DNA of 64,000 nt. It comes from Rikenellaceae bacterium (GTDB taxonomy: Bacteria > Bacteroidota > Bacteroidia > Bacteroidales > Rikenellaceae). Of the stretch, positions 25,063 to 34,333 are shown piece after piece. The notes under the pieces were generated by a model. That model saw only the letters and a program-made list of their open reading frames with translations, searched no databases and was not told where the DNA came from. Location of the stretch: NCBI GenBank assembly GCA_015059685.1, contig SUZW01000006.1:35640-99639 (forward strand), given 5' to 3'. Within the stretch, counting starts at the first letter, position 1. Each line of letters starts with the position of its first letter. The position numbers were made by a program, and so were the translations under genes.

Positions 25063-27693
25063 ATGAAGAGATTTTTAACACTGGTTTTGGCTCTCGTAGC
25101 ACTGCCGACAATGGTGTTTGCCGACAACGACCCAAAGGCCGATGAGAAGGCACAGGTTGTGGCGGGTAATGCCCGTTTTACGGTGCTGACACCGCAGTTG
25201 ATCCGTATGGAGTGGAGCGAGGACGGAAAGTTCGAGGACCGAGCTACGCTGACATTCGTAAATCGAAAGTTGGAGGTGCCGCAGTTCAAGGTGCGCCAGA
25301 GCAAGTCGAAATTGACCATCACGACTTCGAATGTTACACTCACCTACCTCAAGGGGGCAAAGTTCTCGGCAGAGAACCTCAAAGCCGAGATTTTGGTCAA
25401 TGGCGAGAAGGTCGTGTGGCACTATGGCGATGTTGATACCCAGAACCTTATGGGTACGACACGCACACTCGATGGAGCCGATGGTGCAAAGTTGCGCAAG
25501 AAGGATCCGATGGAGCTGGGACTTCTCTCTCGTAGTGGTTGGAGCGTTGTAGATGACTCGAAGCGGCATCTCTTTGTGCCTGTAGAGTCGCATTGGAAGC
25601 AGTGGGTTGAGTGTCGCCCCGAGGGTGACAGACTCGACCTGTATCTTTTTGCCTACGGACACGAATATACCAAGGCATTGAAGGACTACACCCGTGTTGC
25701 GGGAAATATTCCGTTACCACCGAAGTATGTGTTTGGCTATTGGTGGAGCCGCTATTGGCAATATTCGGACAACGAGTTGCGTGACTTGGTCGAGACGATG
25801 CACTCGTTGGATATTCCTATCGATGTGCTGATTGTCGATATGGATTGGCACGAGACCTGGGGTATGACTTTCAAAGACCCACGCAAAGATGAGTATGGTC
25901 AGAAGATAGGCTGGACGGGCTACACTTGGAAGAAACAGCTCTTCCCTTCACCGGAGAATTTCTTTGAGTGGTGCCGTAAGCAGAAACTGAAGACTTCGCT
26001 TAATCTCCACCCTGCATCGGGTATTCCTACCAATGAGGAGCCATACGAGCGTTTTGCCAAGGCATACGGCTGGACAGAGAAGGGCAAGGGCATACCTTAT
26101 AAGATGTCGGAGCAGAAGTGGGCGGATGCCTATTTCAATACCGTGCTTGGTCCTATGGAGAAGCAGGGCGTAGATTTCTGGTGGCTCGATTGGCAGCAGT
26201 GGAAAGAGAGTAAGTATGTAGAGGGTTTGAGTAATACTTTTTGGCTCAACCACACATTCAATCACCACATGAACGAGAAGGGTGACGAACGACCTCTGAT
26301 ATACCACCGTTGGGGCGGTATGGGTTCGCATCGTTATCAGGTTGGTTTCTCGGGCGACACCTATATCTCGTGGGCATCGTTGGCATTCCTGCCTTGGTTT
26401 ACGGCTACGGCTTCGAATGTGGGCTACGGCTATTGGGGACACGATATTGGTGGTCACTTTTATCACAAAGAGGAGGAGAAAACCCCTACAAATCCGGAGC
26501 TGTTCCTGCGTTGGTTGCAGTACGGAGTCTTTACACCTGTGTTCAAGACACACGCCTCGAAGAGTCAATATATCGAGCGTCGTATCTGGCAGTTCCCTGA
26601 CCATTTCCTCGATATGAGGGCTGCTATGCACTTGCGCTACGCTCTTGTACCTTATATCTACAGTGCGGCTCGTGAGGGCTTCGATACGGGCGTGTCGATT
26701 TGTCGCCCTATGTACTACACCTTCCCTGAAAACGAGTTGGCATATAGCTCGAAGGAGCAGTTTATGTTTGGTCGTGATCTGCTTGTTGCCCCTATCGTTT
26801 CGCCTATAGATGCAGCTACTGGCTTGGCTTCGCAGAGGGTTTGGTTGCCAAAGGGTGAGAGGTGGTTTAATATGACGAGTGGTAAGATGTATGAGGGTAG
26901 CGACGAGATTGTCGAGATACACTGCACACTCTCCGAAAATCCATACTTCGCAAAGGCGGGAGCGATTATACCGATGTATCCAAAGTCGGTTAAGAATTTG
27001 CAGGGCATAATAAACTCTTATGTCTTGACTTTTGTACCGGGTGGCGATGGCGAAACGACTATCTACGAGGATGATGGCACATCGAAAGATTATGCTTCGG
27101 CTTACGCTACAACAAAGGTTACAAAGCGTACCGAGGGCAATAAGGTCGTTATCACGATTGCACCACGCCAAGGCTCGTTTAAGGGTGCAAAGGCTACATC
27201 GTCTTTCGAGTTGCGTCTGCCTGCAAACTATCCTCCAAAGGCGGTGCGTGTAGATGGCAAGGAGCTGAAATACAGCCGCTATGCCGAGGTTGGCGAGTGG
27301 GGTTACGACGGCTATACTCTCGCACCTTATATCCTCGTTGGCGAGGTTGATTGTGCAAAGGGCTGTACGGTTGAGGTCGAGTTTGCCGAGGGTGACTTGG
27401 CTGCGCAGGATAAGCTCTATGGCATTCAGGGCGTTGTAAATCGTTGTGTGCCTTTCACAGCGGAGTTTAAGACCGCCTATGCAACGCACTATGATGCTGC
27501 GCCACTTCTGCCTGACTTCTATATGAATGTATCGCAGACCGCAAACTTTATTATGGAGTATCCGCAGAATATCCACAAGTGGGTGGAGAACTACTATAAG
27601 TCGCTCAACGAGTGTCTTGTGGAGATTGATAAGATTGAGGTGCTGCCTGTCGAGTTCCGAGAGCGAGTGAAGTTGCAGCTGACAAAATATTAG
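25063..27693 (+). CDS. Secreted glycoside hydrolase family 31 enzyme
   Basis: Exported alpha-glucosidase or alpha-xylosidase type enzyme of 876 residues. A signal peptide ends near VFA at residue 20. An N-terminal beta-sandwich precedes the barrel, where the catalytic nucleophile is D376 in FWWLDWQQW and the likely acid/base is D432 in GFSGDTYISW. The WWSRYWQYSD and VDMDWHETWG segments are family marks. C-terminal beta domains carry TIYEDDG. It starts 22 bases after the SPOR gene and may be part of that operon. The substrate linkage cannot be decided from sequence. Confidence 0.93.
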   Translation: MKRFLTLVLALVALPTMVFADNDPKADEKAQVVAGNARFTVLTPQLIRMEWSEDGKFEDRATLTFVNRKLEVPQFKVRQSKSKLTITTSNVTLTYLKGAKFSAENLKAEILVNGEKVVWHYGDVDTQNLMGTTRTLDGADGAKLRKKDPMELGLLSRSGWSVVDDSKRHLFVPVESHWKQWVECRPEGDRLDLYLFAYGHEYTKALKDYTRVAGNIPLPPKYVFGYWWSRYWQYSDNELRDLVETMHSLDIPIDVLIVDMDWHETWGMTFKDPRKDEYGQKIGWTGYTWKKQLFPSPENFFEWCRKQKLKTSLNLHPASGIPTNEEPYERFAKAYGWTEKGKGIPYKMSEQKWADAYFNTVLGPMEKQGVDFWWLDWQQWKESKYVEGLSNTFWLNHTFNHHMNEKGDERPLIYHRWGGMGSHRYQVGFSGDTYISWASLAFLPWFTATASNVGYGYWGHDIGGHFYHKEEEKTPTNPELFLRWLQYGVFTPVFKTHASKSQYIERRIWQFPDHFLDMRAAMHLRYALVPYIYSAAREGFDTGVSICRPMYYTFPENELAYSSKEQFMFGRDLLVAPIVSPIDAATGLASQRVWLPKGERWFNMTSGKMYEGSDEIVEIHCTLSENPYFAKAGAIIPMYPKSVKNLQGIINSYVLTFVPGGDGETTIYEDDGTSKDYASAYATTKVTKRTEGNKVVITIAPRQGSFKGAKATSSFELRLPANYPPKAVRVDGKELKYSRYAEVGEWGYDGYTLAPYILVGEVDCAKGCTVEVEFAEGDLAAQDKLYGIQGVVNRCVPFTAEFKTAYATHYDAAPLLPDFYMNVSQTANFIMEYPQNIHKWVENYYKSLNECLVEIDKIEVLPVEFRERVKLQLTKY

Positions 27694-27724
27694 TCCTTCG
27701 GAGAGGGGTAATATAACGAGCAGA

Positions 27725-27755
27725 GATGACCGAAAATCAGATTTTTTCGGTCATC
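27725..27755. terminator. Hairpin between GH31 and CDGSH genes
   Basis: GATGACCGAAAA (27725-27736) pairs with 27744-27755 across a 7-base loop. It is A/T flanked and can serve both converging genes; one arm overlaps the last codons of the CDGSH gene. Confidence 0.75.
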
Positions 27756-28492
27756 TTTGTCTTCTCCTCGATATGGTCCTGCCAGCGTAGTGCAGCGTGC
27801 GTGCCGTCGCAGTAGGGCTTGTTTGCCGACTCGCCACATCGACAGAGTATCGAACGGTTGCGCACCTCGTAGGAGGTGCCATCCTCCTTCACGATGCGTA
27901 TTCCGCCACGCACCCACAAACCGCCACTTGCGGCCATCGCATCATCTTCGATAAGCCCGAGGCTCGGCTCGTAGTGTCGCTCGTATGGCAGGTCGGAGCC
28001 ATTGCCCCAAATGGCGAGTCGCCCACTCGGGCAGAGCGATGCCTGTCGTATCGCCAAACGACGGGAACGCTCGTCGAAGGATGTTTCGGTTGCAGCCCAC
28101 ACTCCCCCACCCGCATCGCAGAAGCGTGCAAAGGCGCAATATTGACTGTTGTCGGTGAGTGTGAGTTCATCGCCCGAGGTGATGTCGATATTGTCGAGCA
28201 GAGCCTCGGGGCGTGCCGTGAGCTTCGGACTCCACTTGTGATGGGTGTGCGAGCCGTCGCAGTATGGTTTCTGCTTCGAGGCTCCGCAACGACAGAGCGA
28301 TGTCGGCTCTTGCTCTGTTGAGAAGTGCCGCCCCTCCTCGAAGTTCCAGCTCTCGCCCACCTCATTCTCGACGATATGTTGCGTGGCAAGAGGTGGAGAG
28401 CCATAGATGTGATAGGGACCTGTTTCGGTTACGACGACTTTGTATTCGGAGGCGGCTGCGGTGCTGCCAACCTCGATTTTTTGCTTTGCCAT
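27737..28492 (-). CDS. Protein with two CDGSH iron-sulfur domains
   Basis: A 251-residue cytoplasmic protein carrying two complete CDGSH [2Fe-2S] motifs. One is CRCGASKQKPYCDGSH (C67, C69, C78, H82), the other CRCGESANKPYCDGTH (C217, C219, C228, H232). Both fit C-x-C-x2-S-x3-P-x-C-D-G-x-H. Between them is a region with C119, C125 and C154 (YCAFARFCDAGGGVW, ASLCPSGRLAIW) resembling the divergent ferredoxin-like domain found in such proteins. It may act in redox sensing or iron-sulfur handling; the exact role is unknown. It converges on the GH31 gene. Confidence 0.9.
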   Translation of the reverse strand: MAKQKIEVGSTAAASEYKVVVTETGPYHIYGSPPLATQHIVENEVGESWNFEEGRHFSTEQEPTSLCRCGASKQKPYCDGSHTHHKWSPKLTARPEALLDNIDITSGDELTLTDNSQYCAFARFCDAGGGVWAATETSFDERSRRLAIRQASLCPSGRLAIWGNGSDLPYERHYEPSLGLIEDDAMAASGGLWVRGGIRIVKEDGTSYEVRNRSILCRCGESANKPYCDGTHAALRWQDHIEEKTKMTEKI

Positions 28493-28588
28493 AATAAAAA
28501 TTGTTTAGTTCTCGTTGTAAGTGTGGCAATAATTATCCCAAAGTTGTAAACTTTGAGTTACGAAAATGAGTTTTTCTCAACTTTTTTG

Positions 28589-28596
28589 TATATTTG
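28589..28596 (+). promoter_or_regulatory. Promoter -7 element of the FISUMP lipoprotein gene
   Basis: TATATTTG, 23-31 bases upstream of the ATG at 28620. Confidence 0.5.
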
Positions 28597-28619
28597 CAAG
28601 TTGTAAAGATTTTGGTTGT

Positions 28620-30074
28620 ATGAAAATTTTAAAAAATAGTATCCTCCTTTTGTTGGTTGTGCTTCTGTTCGGGGCCTGCAACAAAGAAGAGAAGGCAACG
28701 CTCACACTCGAACGCACGGCTCTCTATTTTAGTTCGTGGGGTGCGCCATCGCAAACAATACGATATACGGCAGATAATGCGCATAATGTCGTCGTGAGAA
28801 GTGTCAGCAAGGGCTGGGCTGCTTTGGTGGACCATACCGAGCGCACCATCACCGTTACCGCTGTGGGTAAGAGTAACGAGGAGGAAGAGGAGCCATCACA
28901 CGAGGGGGCTTTGATGATAGATGCTATGACCGTAGAGGGCGAACTTACCACCTACTACATTACGCTCTATATGCTCGGCAAGGAGACCTTCTTGCTCGAT
29001 ACAGAGGGAAAGAGGGCCAACTGCTATGTGGTGTCGGAGATGGGTCGCAGCTACGCCTTCGATGCAACACATCGCCCTGATGGTGAGGAGTTGGCGACAA
29101 AGCGAGTCGCAGTGTTGTGGACAAGCAACGAGGGCATAATTCATAATACGATGTTTGTGGATGGCAAGGCGGAGTTCTTTGTGAATAGCGAGAAGAACGA
29201 CGATTTTGTGAATACAAATGCCGTTATAGCAGCCTACGATAGTGCCGACAAGGTGGTGTGGAGTTGGCACCTGTGGATAGTCGATACAAACCCGCTTACA
29301 GCGGTCGAAAACCCGGTGTCGGGCGTTAGCTTTATGGATCGCAACCTCGGAGCCTACCGTGGCAATAACGAGGCTTCGCAGGAGCACTCTTCGATACACG
29401 ATGCCTACGGACTCTACTACCAGTGGGGCCGCAAAGATCCATTCTTCCGCCCTTATGCCTACGATACATCGGGCGCAGAGAGCGAACTTGCATACACCGC
29501 TTCGGGTGGATATGCGGTTGAGAAAGTGAAGGAGGTGTCGTCGAGCGTAGGTACCGTGGATTATGCTACATCGCATCCGCTGACATTTATCACCAACGCT
29601 GCCTGCGTTGAGGAGGATGGCGATGGCGTGGGCGATTGGCTTCATGAGGCAGATAATAGGCTGTGGAACGACAACGCAAAGAGCCTCTACGATCCGTGCC
29701 CTTACGGCTGGAGAGTGCCTCGTGCCGAGGAGTTGGCGAAATTGACCTTTGCTGCGGACAATACGGCCGACCTCGATACTGCCCGCAAGCAGTATGGTTG
29801 GTACTTGGAGAGTGGCTCGGAGCGTTACTTCTTCTCGGGTTGTGGCTACCGTCGATATCTGGATGGCAAGGTGCAGAATGTGAACTACAGCGATGCCTAC
29901 CCATATAATCCCGAGCCGTGGGAGGGTTACTATTGGAGCTCTACGGCAAACGAAGATGGCTCGGCCGTGTCGCTCTACTTCGATTTGATTACCACTCGCT
30001 CGTTGTCGCACTATAACTCGGCTATGGCTTCTCGTCGTGCCAACGGTATGCAGGTGCGCTGCATAAAGGAGTAG
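28620..30074 (+). CDS. Surface lipoprotein with BACON-like and FISUMP domains
   Basis: A 484-residue lipoprotein from the ATG at 28620; the signal ends LLLVVLLFGAC followed by NKEEK. Residues of about 25-130 look like a BACON-type beta-sandwich. The C-terminal half has the marks of the Fibrobacter succinogenes major paralogous domain: VSFMDRNLGAY, YGLYYQWGRKDPF, DPCPYGWRVPRAEEL, YYWSSTANEDG and the ending GMQVRCIKE. Such proteins are probably surface exposed and bind glycans or fold like phage-type adhesins. It stands alone between a promoter and a bidirectional terminator. Confidence 0.82.
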   Translation: MKILKNSILLLLVVLLFGACNKEEKATLTLERTALYFSSWGAPSQTIRYTADNAHNVVVRSVSKGWAALVDHTERTITVTAVGKSNEEEEEPSHEGALMIDAMTVEGELTTYYITLYMLGKETFLLDTEGKRANCYVVSEMGRSYAFDATHRPDGEELATKRVAVLWTSNEGIIHNTMFVDGKAEFFVNSEKNDDFVNTNAVIAAYDSADKVVWSWHLWIVDTNPLTAVENPVSGVSFMDRNLGAYRGNNEASQEHSSIHDAYGLYYQWGRKDPFFRPYAYDTSGAESELAYTASGGYAVEKVKEVSSSVGTVDYATSHPLTFITNAACVEEDGDGVGDWLHEADNRLWNDNAKSLYDPCPYGWRVPRAEELAKLTFAADNTADLDTARKQYGWYLESGSERYFFSGCGYRRYLDGKVQNVNYSDAYPYNPEPWEGYYWSSTANEDGSAVSLYFDLITTRSLSHYNSAMASRRANGMQVRCIKE

Positions 30075-30102
30075 GAGAAAGAGAATAAATCACACACAAT
30101 AG

Positions 30103-30135
30103 AAAAGCCCTGCGAAGTGATGTCGCAGGGCTTTT
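30103..30135. terminator. Bidirectional terminator, 13-bp stem
   Basis: AAAAGCCCTGCGA (30103-30115) pairs with 30123-30135 around a 7-base loop, with A and T tracts at the ends. It serves the converging FISUMP lipoprotein and fabG genes. Confidence 0.92.
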
Positions 30136-30155
30136 GTTATGTTGTCTGGTGTCGT

Positions 30156-30902
30156 TTAGCAGCTCATACCGCCACAGCAGTGAATGGTCTGACCGCTGAC
30201 ATACGACGAGAGGTCGCTGGCCAAGAACAACGCAACATCTGCCACATCCTCGGGTGTGCCACCACGACGCAACGGGATGTTCTCGGCCCACTTTGCACGC
30301 ACCTCATCGCTCAACTTGGCGGTCATCTCGGTGATGATGAAGCCCGGAGCGATAGCGTTTGCACGGATACCACGAGGGCCCATCTCCTTGGCTATAGATT
30401 TGGCAAGGCCAATCATTGCGGCCTTCGATGCCGAGTAGTTGCACTGTCCGGCATTGCCATTTACGCCTACGACCGACGAGATGTTGATGATTGAGCCTGT
30501 GCGACGACGAGCCATAGCCGGCACAACAGCGTGGATAAAGTTGAATGCCGACTTGAGATTTACATTTATCACCGAGTCCCACTGCTCCTCGCTCATACGC
30601 AGGATAAGACCATCACGAGTGATACCTGCGTTGTTTACGAGTATATCTATCTGCCCGAAGTCGGCCAAAACCTGCTCTACAACCTTTGCGCTCTCGTCAA
30701 ACGATGCGGCATTCGAGGCGTAGGCCTTGACGGTAACACCGTGAGCCTTGAGCTCCTCGACTGTAGCGAGGGTTGTGTCGTTCAGTTCAAGGTCTGTGAA
30801 AGCTATGTTGGCACCGTGTTCGGCATATTTCAGGGCTATCGCCTTGCCAATTCCTCGTGCAGCGCCCGTAATGAGGGCAACTTTTCCTTCAAGTAACTTC
30901 AT
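30156..30902 (-). CDS. fabG: 3-oxoacyl-[ACP] reductase
   Basis: NADPH-dependent short-chain dehydrogenase of type II fatty acid synthesis. The 248-residue protein has the nucleotide motif TGAARGIGKA, the NNAG segment and the catalytic set in INISSVVGVNGNAG and YSASK. The C-terminus is ETIHCCGGMSC-like, with extra cysteines in place of the usual DGGM ending. It stands alone, away from the other fab genes, and is divergent from glyA. Confidence 0.93.
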   Translation of the reverse strand: MKLLEGKVALITGAARGIGKAIALKYAEHGANIAFTDLELNDTTLATVEELKAHGVTVKAYASNAASFDESAKVVEQVLADFGQIDILVNNAGITRDGLILRMSEEQWDSVINVNLKSAFNFIHAVVPAMARRRTGSIINISSVVGVNGNAGQCNYSASKAAMIGLAKSIAKEMGPRGIRANAIAPGFIITEMTAKLSDEVRAKWAENIPLRRGGTPEDVADVALFLASDLSSYVSGQTIHCCGGMSC

Positions 30903-30931
30903 AATACAATTATTTGTTTATAAATTTTGGA

Positions 30932-30939
30932 CAAATATA
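30932..30939 (-). promoter_or_regulatory. fabG promoter -7 element
   Basis: Minus-strand TATATTTG, 30-37 bases upstream of the fabG ATG. Confidence 0.55.
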
Positions 30940-30965
30940 GTGTTTTTATTTGAAATTTCGACTAT

Positions 30966-30997
30966 TTTCGCAGAGCGAAAGTCGTTACAGCAACGAC
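30966..30997 (+). other. Two small hairpins in the glyA upstream region
   Basis: TTTCGC/GCGAAA (30966-30980, loop AGA) is directly followed by GTCGTT/AACGAC (30981-30997, loop ACAGC). They lie 44-75 bases before the glyA ATG, overlapping or just after a TATTTTCG promoter-like element (30963-30970). They could affect transcription or translation of the amino-acid operon. Confidence 0.4.
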
Positions 30998-31040
30998 GAG
31001 GTGAGTTGATGAGCTTAATAACACTATAACATATATAGAT

Positions 31041-32321
31041 ATGAAAAAGGACCAACAGATTTTTGACCTTATCTCCGAGGAGCGTGGCCGTCAGATGCGA
31101 GGCATCGAGCTTATCGCTTCGGAGAACTTTGTGAGTGAGCAGGTTATGGAGGCTATGGGCTCCGTACTGACAAATAAGTATGCCGAGGGTTATCCTGCGG
31201 CTCGCTACTATGGTGGTTGCGAGGTTGTCGATAAGGTCGAGAGTCTTGCCATTGAGCGACTCTGCAAGATTTATGGTGCCGAGTATGCCAATGTGCAGCC
31301 TCACTCGGGTGCACAGGCTAATATGGCGGTATTCTTTGCGGTGTTGAAGCCGGGAGATACCTTCCTCGGTTTGAACCTCTCGCACGGAGGTCACCTCTCG
31401 CACGGCTCGGCTGTGAATATGTCGGGAACATACTTCAACGCAGTGAGCTACTCGGTGCGTGAGGAGGATGGTCGTATCGATTACGAGGAGATGGAGCAGA
31501 AGGCTTTGGAGTGCAAACCAAAACTTATCGTTGGTGGTGCTTCGGCCTACTCTCGTGAGTGGGACTACAAGCGTATGCGTGAGATTGCCGACAAGGTTGG
31601 TGCTTTGTTGATGATAGATATGGCACACACGGCAGGTCTTATCGCAGCCGGCTTGCTCGAAAACCCTGTCAAGTATGCGCATATCGTAACTTCGACTACC
31701 CACAAGACTCTGCGTGGTCCTCGTGGCGGTATCATCTTGCTCGGCAAGGATTTCGACAATCCGTGGGGCTTGACCACTCCGAAGGGCGTAGTGAAGAAGA
31801 TGTCGCAGATACTCAATTCGGCCGTATTCCCAGGTATTCAGGGCGGACCACTTGAGCATGTTATCGCAGCAAAGGCTGTAGCTTTTGGCGAGGCTTTGAC
31901 TCCGGAGTACAAGGAGTATCAGCAGCAAGTTATTCGCAACTCGCAGGCGTTGTCGGCAGCCCTCACAGCTCGTGGCTACAAGATTGTTTCGGGTGGTACG
32001 GACAACCACCTTATCTTGGTCGATTTGCGCACCAAGTTCCCTGAATTGACAGGTAAGGTTGCCGAGAAGGCCCTCGTAGCAGCGGATATTACGACAAACA
32101 AAAATATGGTACCTTTCGACTCTCGTTCGGCATTCCAGACTTCGGGCTTGCGCTTCGGAACTCCTGCCATCACCACTCGTGGTTTGAAGGAGGATAAGAT
32201 GGAGTATATCGCAGAGTTGATTGACCGAGTATTGTCGGATGCCGAGAATGAGGCAAATATCGCAGCTGTCCGCAAGGATGTAAACGCTTTGATGGAGCAG
32301 TACCCTCTCTTTGCGTGGTAG
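31041..32321 (+). CDS. glyA: Serine hydroxymethyltransferase
   Basis: PLP enzyme interconverting serine and glycine and supplying one-carbon units to tetrahydrofolate. The 426-residue protein carries the start [16 protein letters not shown] and the PLP lysine in [14 protein letters not shown]. It heads a run of five genes on the plus strand and is followed 4 bases later by pheA. It consumes the serine made by the serA/serC products at 14-16 kb. Confidence 0.97.
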   Translation: MKKDQQIFDLISEERGRQMRGIELIASENFVSEQVMEAMGSVLTNKYAEGYPAARYYGGCEVVDKVESLAIERLCKIYGAEYANVQPHSGAQANMAVFFAVLKPGDTFLGLNLSHGGHLSHGSAVNMSGTYFNAVSYSVREEDGRIDYEEMEQKALECKPKLIVGGASAYSREWDYKRMREIADKVGALLMIDMAHTAGLIAAGLLENPVKYAHIVTSTTHKTLRGPRGGIILLGKDFDNPWGLTTPKGVVKKMSQILNSAVFPGIQGGPLEHVIAAKAVAFGEALTPEYKEYQQQVIRNSQALSAALTARGYKIVSGGTDNHLILVDLRTKFPELTGKVAEKALVAADITTNKNMVPFDSRSAFQTSGLRFGTPAITTRGLKEDKMEYIAELIDRVLSDAENEANIAAVRKDVNALMEQYPLFAW

Positions 32322-32325
32322 GAGT

Positions 32326-33168
32326 ATGGCGTTGAAAAGGGTTGCGATACAGGGTTATAGCGGCAGTTTTCACCACATCGTTGCAGAGGCTGTCGAGGGT
32401 GGCGAGGTCGAGATTGTCGCTTGCGACACCTTTCGCAAGGTGGCGCAGGCGGTGGAGAACCGTGAGGTCGATTACGGCATTATGGCTATCGAGAACTCGA
32501 TAGCGGGCTCGATACTGCCCAACTACAACCTTCTGCAACACTGCAACCTCTCGATATCGGGCGAGGCCTATTTGCAGATACGCCAAAACCTGATGGTTAA
32601 TCGAGGTGTCGCCCTGGAGGATATTCGAGAGGTGGAGTCGCATCAGATGGCGTTGTTGCAGTGTGGCGACTACCTTGAGAAGCATCGTTGGCGTTTGGTC
32701 GAGAGCGTGGATACAGCCTTGAGTGCAGCCGAGCTGCGTAGGAGTGGCTCACGCACTACGGCCGTTATCGCAAGCAGCCTTGCAGCAAGACTCTTTGACC
32801 TCGATATCGTAGCAGCGGATATTCAGACCTGCAAGGACAACTATACACGCTTCCTGCGCCTCGACTACTGCGATCGCAAGAGCGTGGAGCCTACACCTCA
32901 CGAGGGGGATAATAGAGCTTCTCTCTGCTTCCAGATACCGAATAAGACGGGCTCACTCTACGAGGCACTGGGGTGCTTCGAGGGGTTGAGGCTGAATATG
33001 ACAAAGTTGCAGTCCTACCCTATCCCTACCGAGCCGTGGCACTATATGTTCCATACCGATATAGACTTCTCCGATAGGGAGTTGTTTATGCAGGCGATAG
33101 ATAGGTTACGCAATATGGGCGTAGAGGTGCATATCTACGGAGTGTATAGAAAGGGCGAGAATTTATAG
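32326..33168 (+). CDS. pheA: Prephenate dehydratase with ACT domain
   Basis: Converts prephenate to phenylpyruvate for phenylalanine synthesis. The ATG at 32326 gives 280 residues (MALKRVAIQGYSGSFHHIVA). The catalytic domain is at the N-terminus (MAIENSIAGSILPN). The ACT domain starts near RASLCFQIPNKTGSLYEAL. Its phenylalanine-binding ESRP-type motif reads QSYP here. No chorismate mutase is fused to it; that activity is on the AroF protein downstream. It lies 4 bases after glyA and 2 before the aminotransferase gene. Confidence 0.93.
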   Translation: MALKRVAIQGYSGSFHHIVAEAVEGGEVEIVACDTFRKVAQAVENREVDYGIMAIENSIAGSILPNYNLLQHCNLSISGEAYLQIRQNLMVNRGVALEDIREVESHQMALLQCGDYLEKHRWRLVESVDTALSAAELRRSGSRTTAVIASSLAARLFDLDIVAADIQTCKDNYTRFLRLDYCDRKSVEPTPHEGDNRASLCFQIPNKTGSLYEALGCFEGLRLNMTKLQSYPIPTEPWHYMFHTDIDFSDRELFMQAIDRLRNMGVEVHIYGVYRKGENL

Positions 33169-33170
33169 AT

Positions 33171-34316
33171 ATGGTTTACGAATTTGACTTGGCGGAGCGA
33201 CTGTCCGCCGTTGGGGAGTACTACTTTTCACGCAAGTTGCGAGAGATAGAGCAGCTGCGTCGTGAGGGGCACGACATCATATCGCTCGGTATCGGCAGCC
33301 CCGACCGTGCGCCACACCCCTCGGTTGTGGAGCGTCTGGCTGCGGAGTCGGCAAAATCTACGACACACGGCTACCAATCGTATCGTGGTGCTGCGGAGTT
33401 GCGTGAGGCCTTCGCAAGGTGGTACGAGGAGCGTTTTGGTGTGGTTCTGAACTCCGAAACGGAGATACTGCCACTTATAGGCTCGAAGGAGGGGGTGATG
33501 CATACTGCAATGACCTACCTCTCGAAGGGCGACAGAGTGCTTGTCCCCAATCCCGGCTACCCTACCTACTCGTCGGCTGTACGCTTGGCTGGTGGCGAGG
33601 TCGTGGAGTATGCCCTGCGTGAGGAGCGTGGCTATATGCCCGACCTTGAGATGCTCCCTACGGATGTTAAGGTTATGATCGTAAACTATCCGCACATGCC
33701 TACGGGCGCAGTGGCCTCGTATGAGGATTTGGCTCGTATTGTGGCGTGGTGTCGCAAGCACCATATCTTGCTTGTGAACGACAATCCGTACTGTTTCTTG
33801 CGCAACGATGCTCCGTTGTCGTTACTCTCGGTTGAGGGCGCAAAAGATGTCGCTATAGAGCTTAACTCGTTGAGCAAGAGTCATAATATGGCGGGTTGGC
33901 GTGTCGGTATGATTGGCGGAGCGAGGGAGCGCATAGATGAGATTTTGCGCTTCAAGAGCAATATGGACTCGGGTATGTTTTTGCCGTTGCAGTTGGCTGC
34001 GGCTACGGCTCTCGGTCTGGGCGATGAGTGGTACGAGGAGCAAAATATGCACTACCGTCGTCGTGAAGCGAAGGGGTTAGAGATTATGGAGGCTCTCGGC
34101 GTGGAGTGCCGACCTCATCAGGCAGGGCTGTTTTTGTGGGGGCGTATCCCGAATGGCGAAAACTGCTACGACTTCTGCGACAGGATACTCTACGAGAAGG
34201 GTGTCTTTGTAACCCCGGGCGGTATCTTTGGCAGCGAGGGCGAACACTATGTGCGCATCAGCCTGTGTGCTTCGGAGGAGTTGTTGCAAAGGGTGCTTTG
34301 CAGAATTAAAAATTAA
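33171..34316 (+). CDS. PLP-dependent aminotransferase class I/II (aromatic operon)
   Basis: A 381-residue fold type I aminotransferase. The PLP lysine is in SLSKSHNMAGWRVG, with VNYPHMPTGA and the arginine near the C-terminus (YVRISLC). Its place between pheA and tyrA suggests transamination of phenylpyruvate and hydroxyphenylpyruvate, or of prephenate. Sequence alone would also allow aspartate or LL-diaminopimelate type activity. It starts 2 bases after pheA. Its stop is inside an AATTAAA-type heptamer. Confidence 0.88.
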   Translation: MVYEFDLAERLSAVGEYYFSRKLREIEQLRREGHDIISLGIGSPDRAPHPSVVERLAAESAKSTTHGYQSYRGAAELREAFARWYEERFGVVLNSETEILPLIGSKEGVMHTAMTYLSKGDRVLVPNPGYPTYSSAVRLAGGEVVEYALREERGYMPDLEMLPTDVKVMIVNYPHMPTGAVASYEDLARIVAWCRKHHILLVNDNPYCFLRNDAPLSLLSVEGAKDVAIELNSLSKSHNMAGWRVGMIGGARERIDEILRFKSNMDSGMFLPLQLAAATALGLGDEWYEEQNMHYRRREAKGLEIMEALGVECRPHQAGLFLWGRIPNGENCYDFCDRILYEKGVFVTPGGIFGSEGEHYVRISLCASEELLQRVLCRIKN

Positions 34317-34333
34317 AAATCGAGAGTTTGAAA

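Noticed and set aside
25948..27576. Long minus-strand frame opposite the GH31 gene (542 codons)
   Set aside because: Shadow of a well supported glycoside hydrolase gene with intact catalytic residues.
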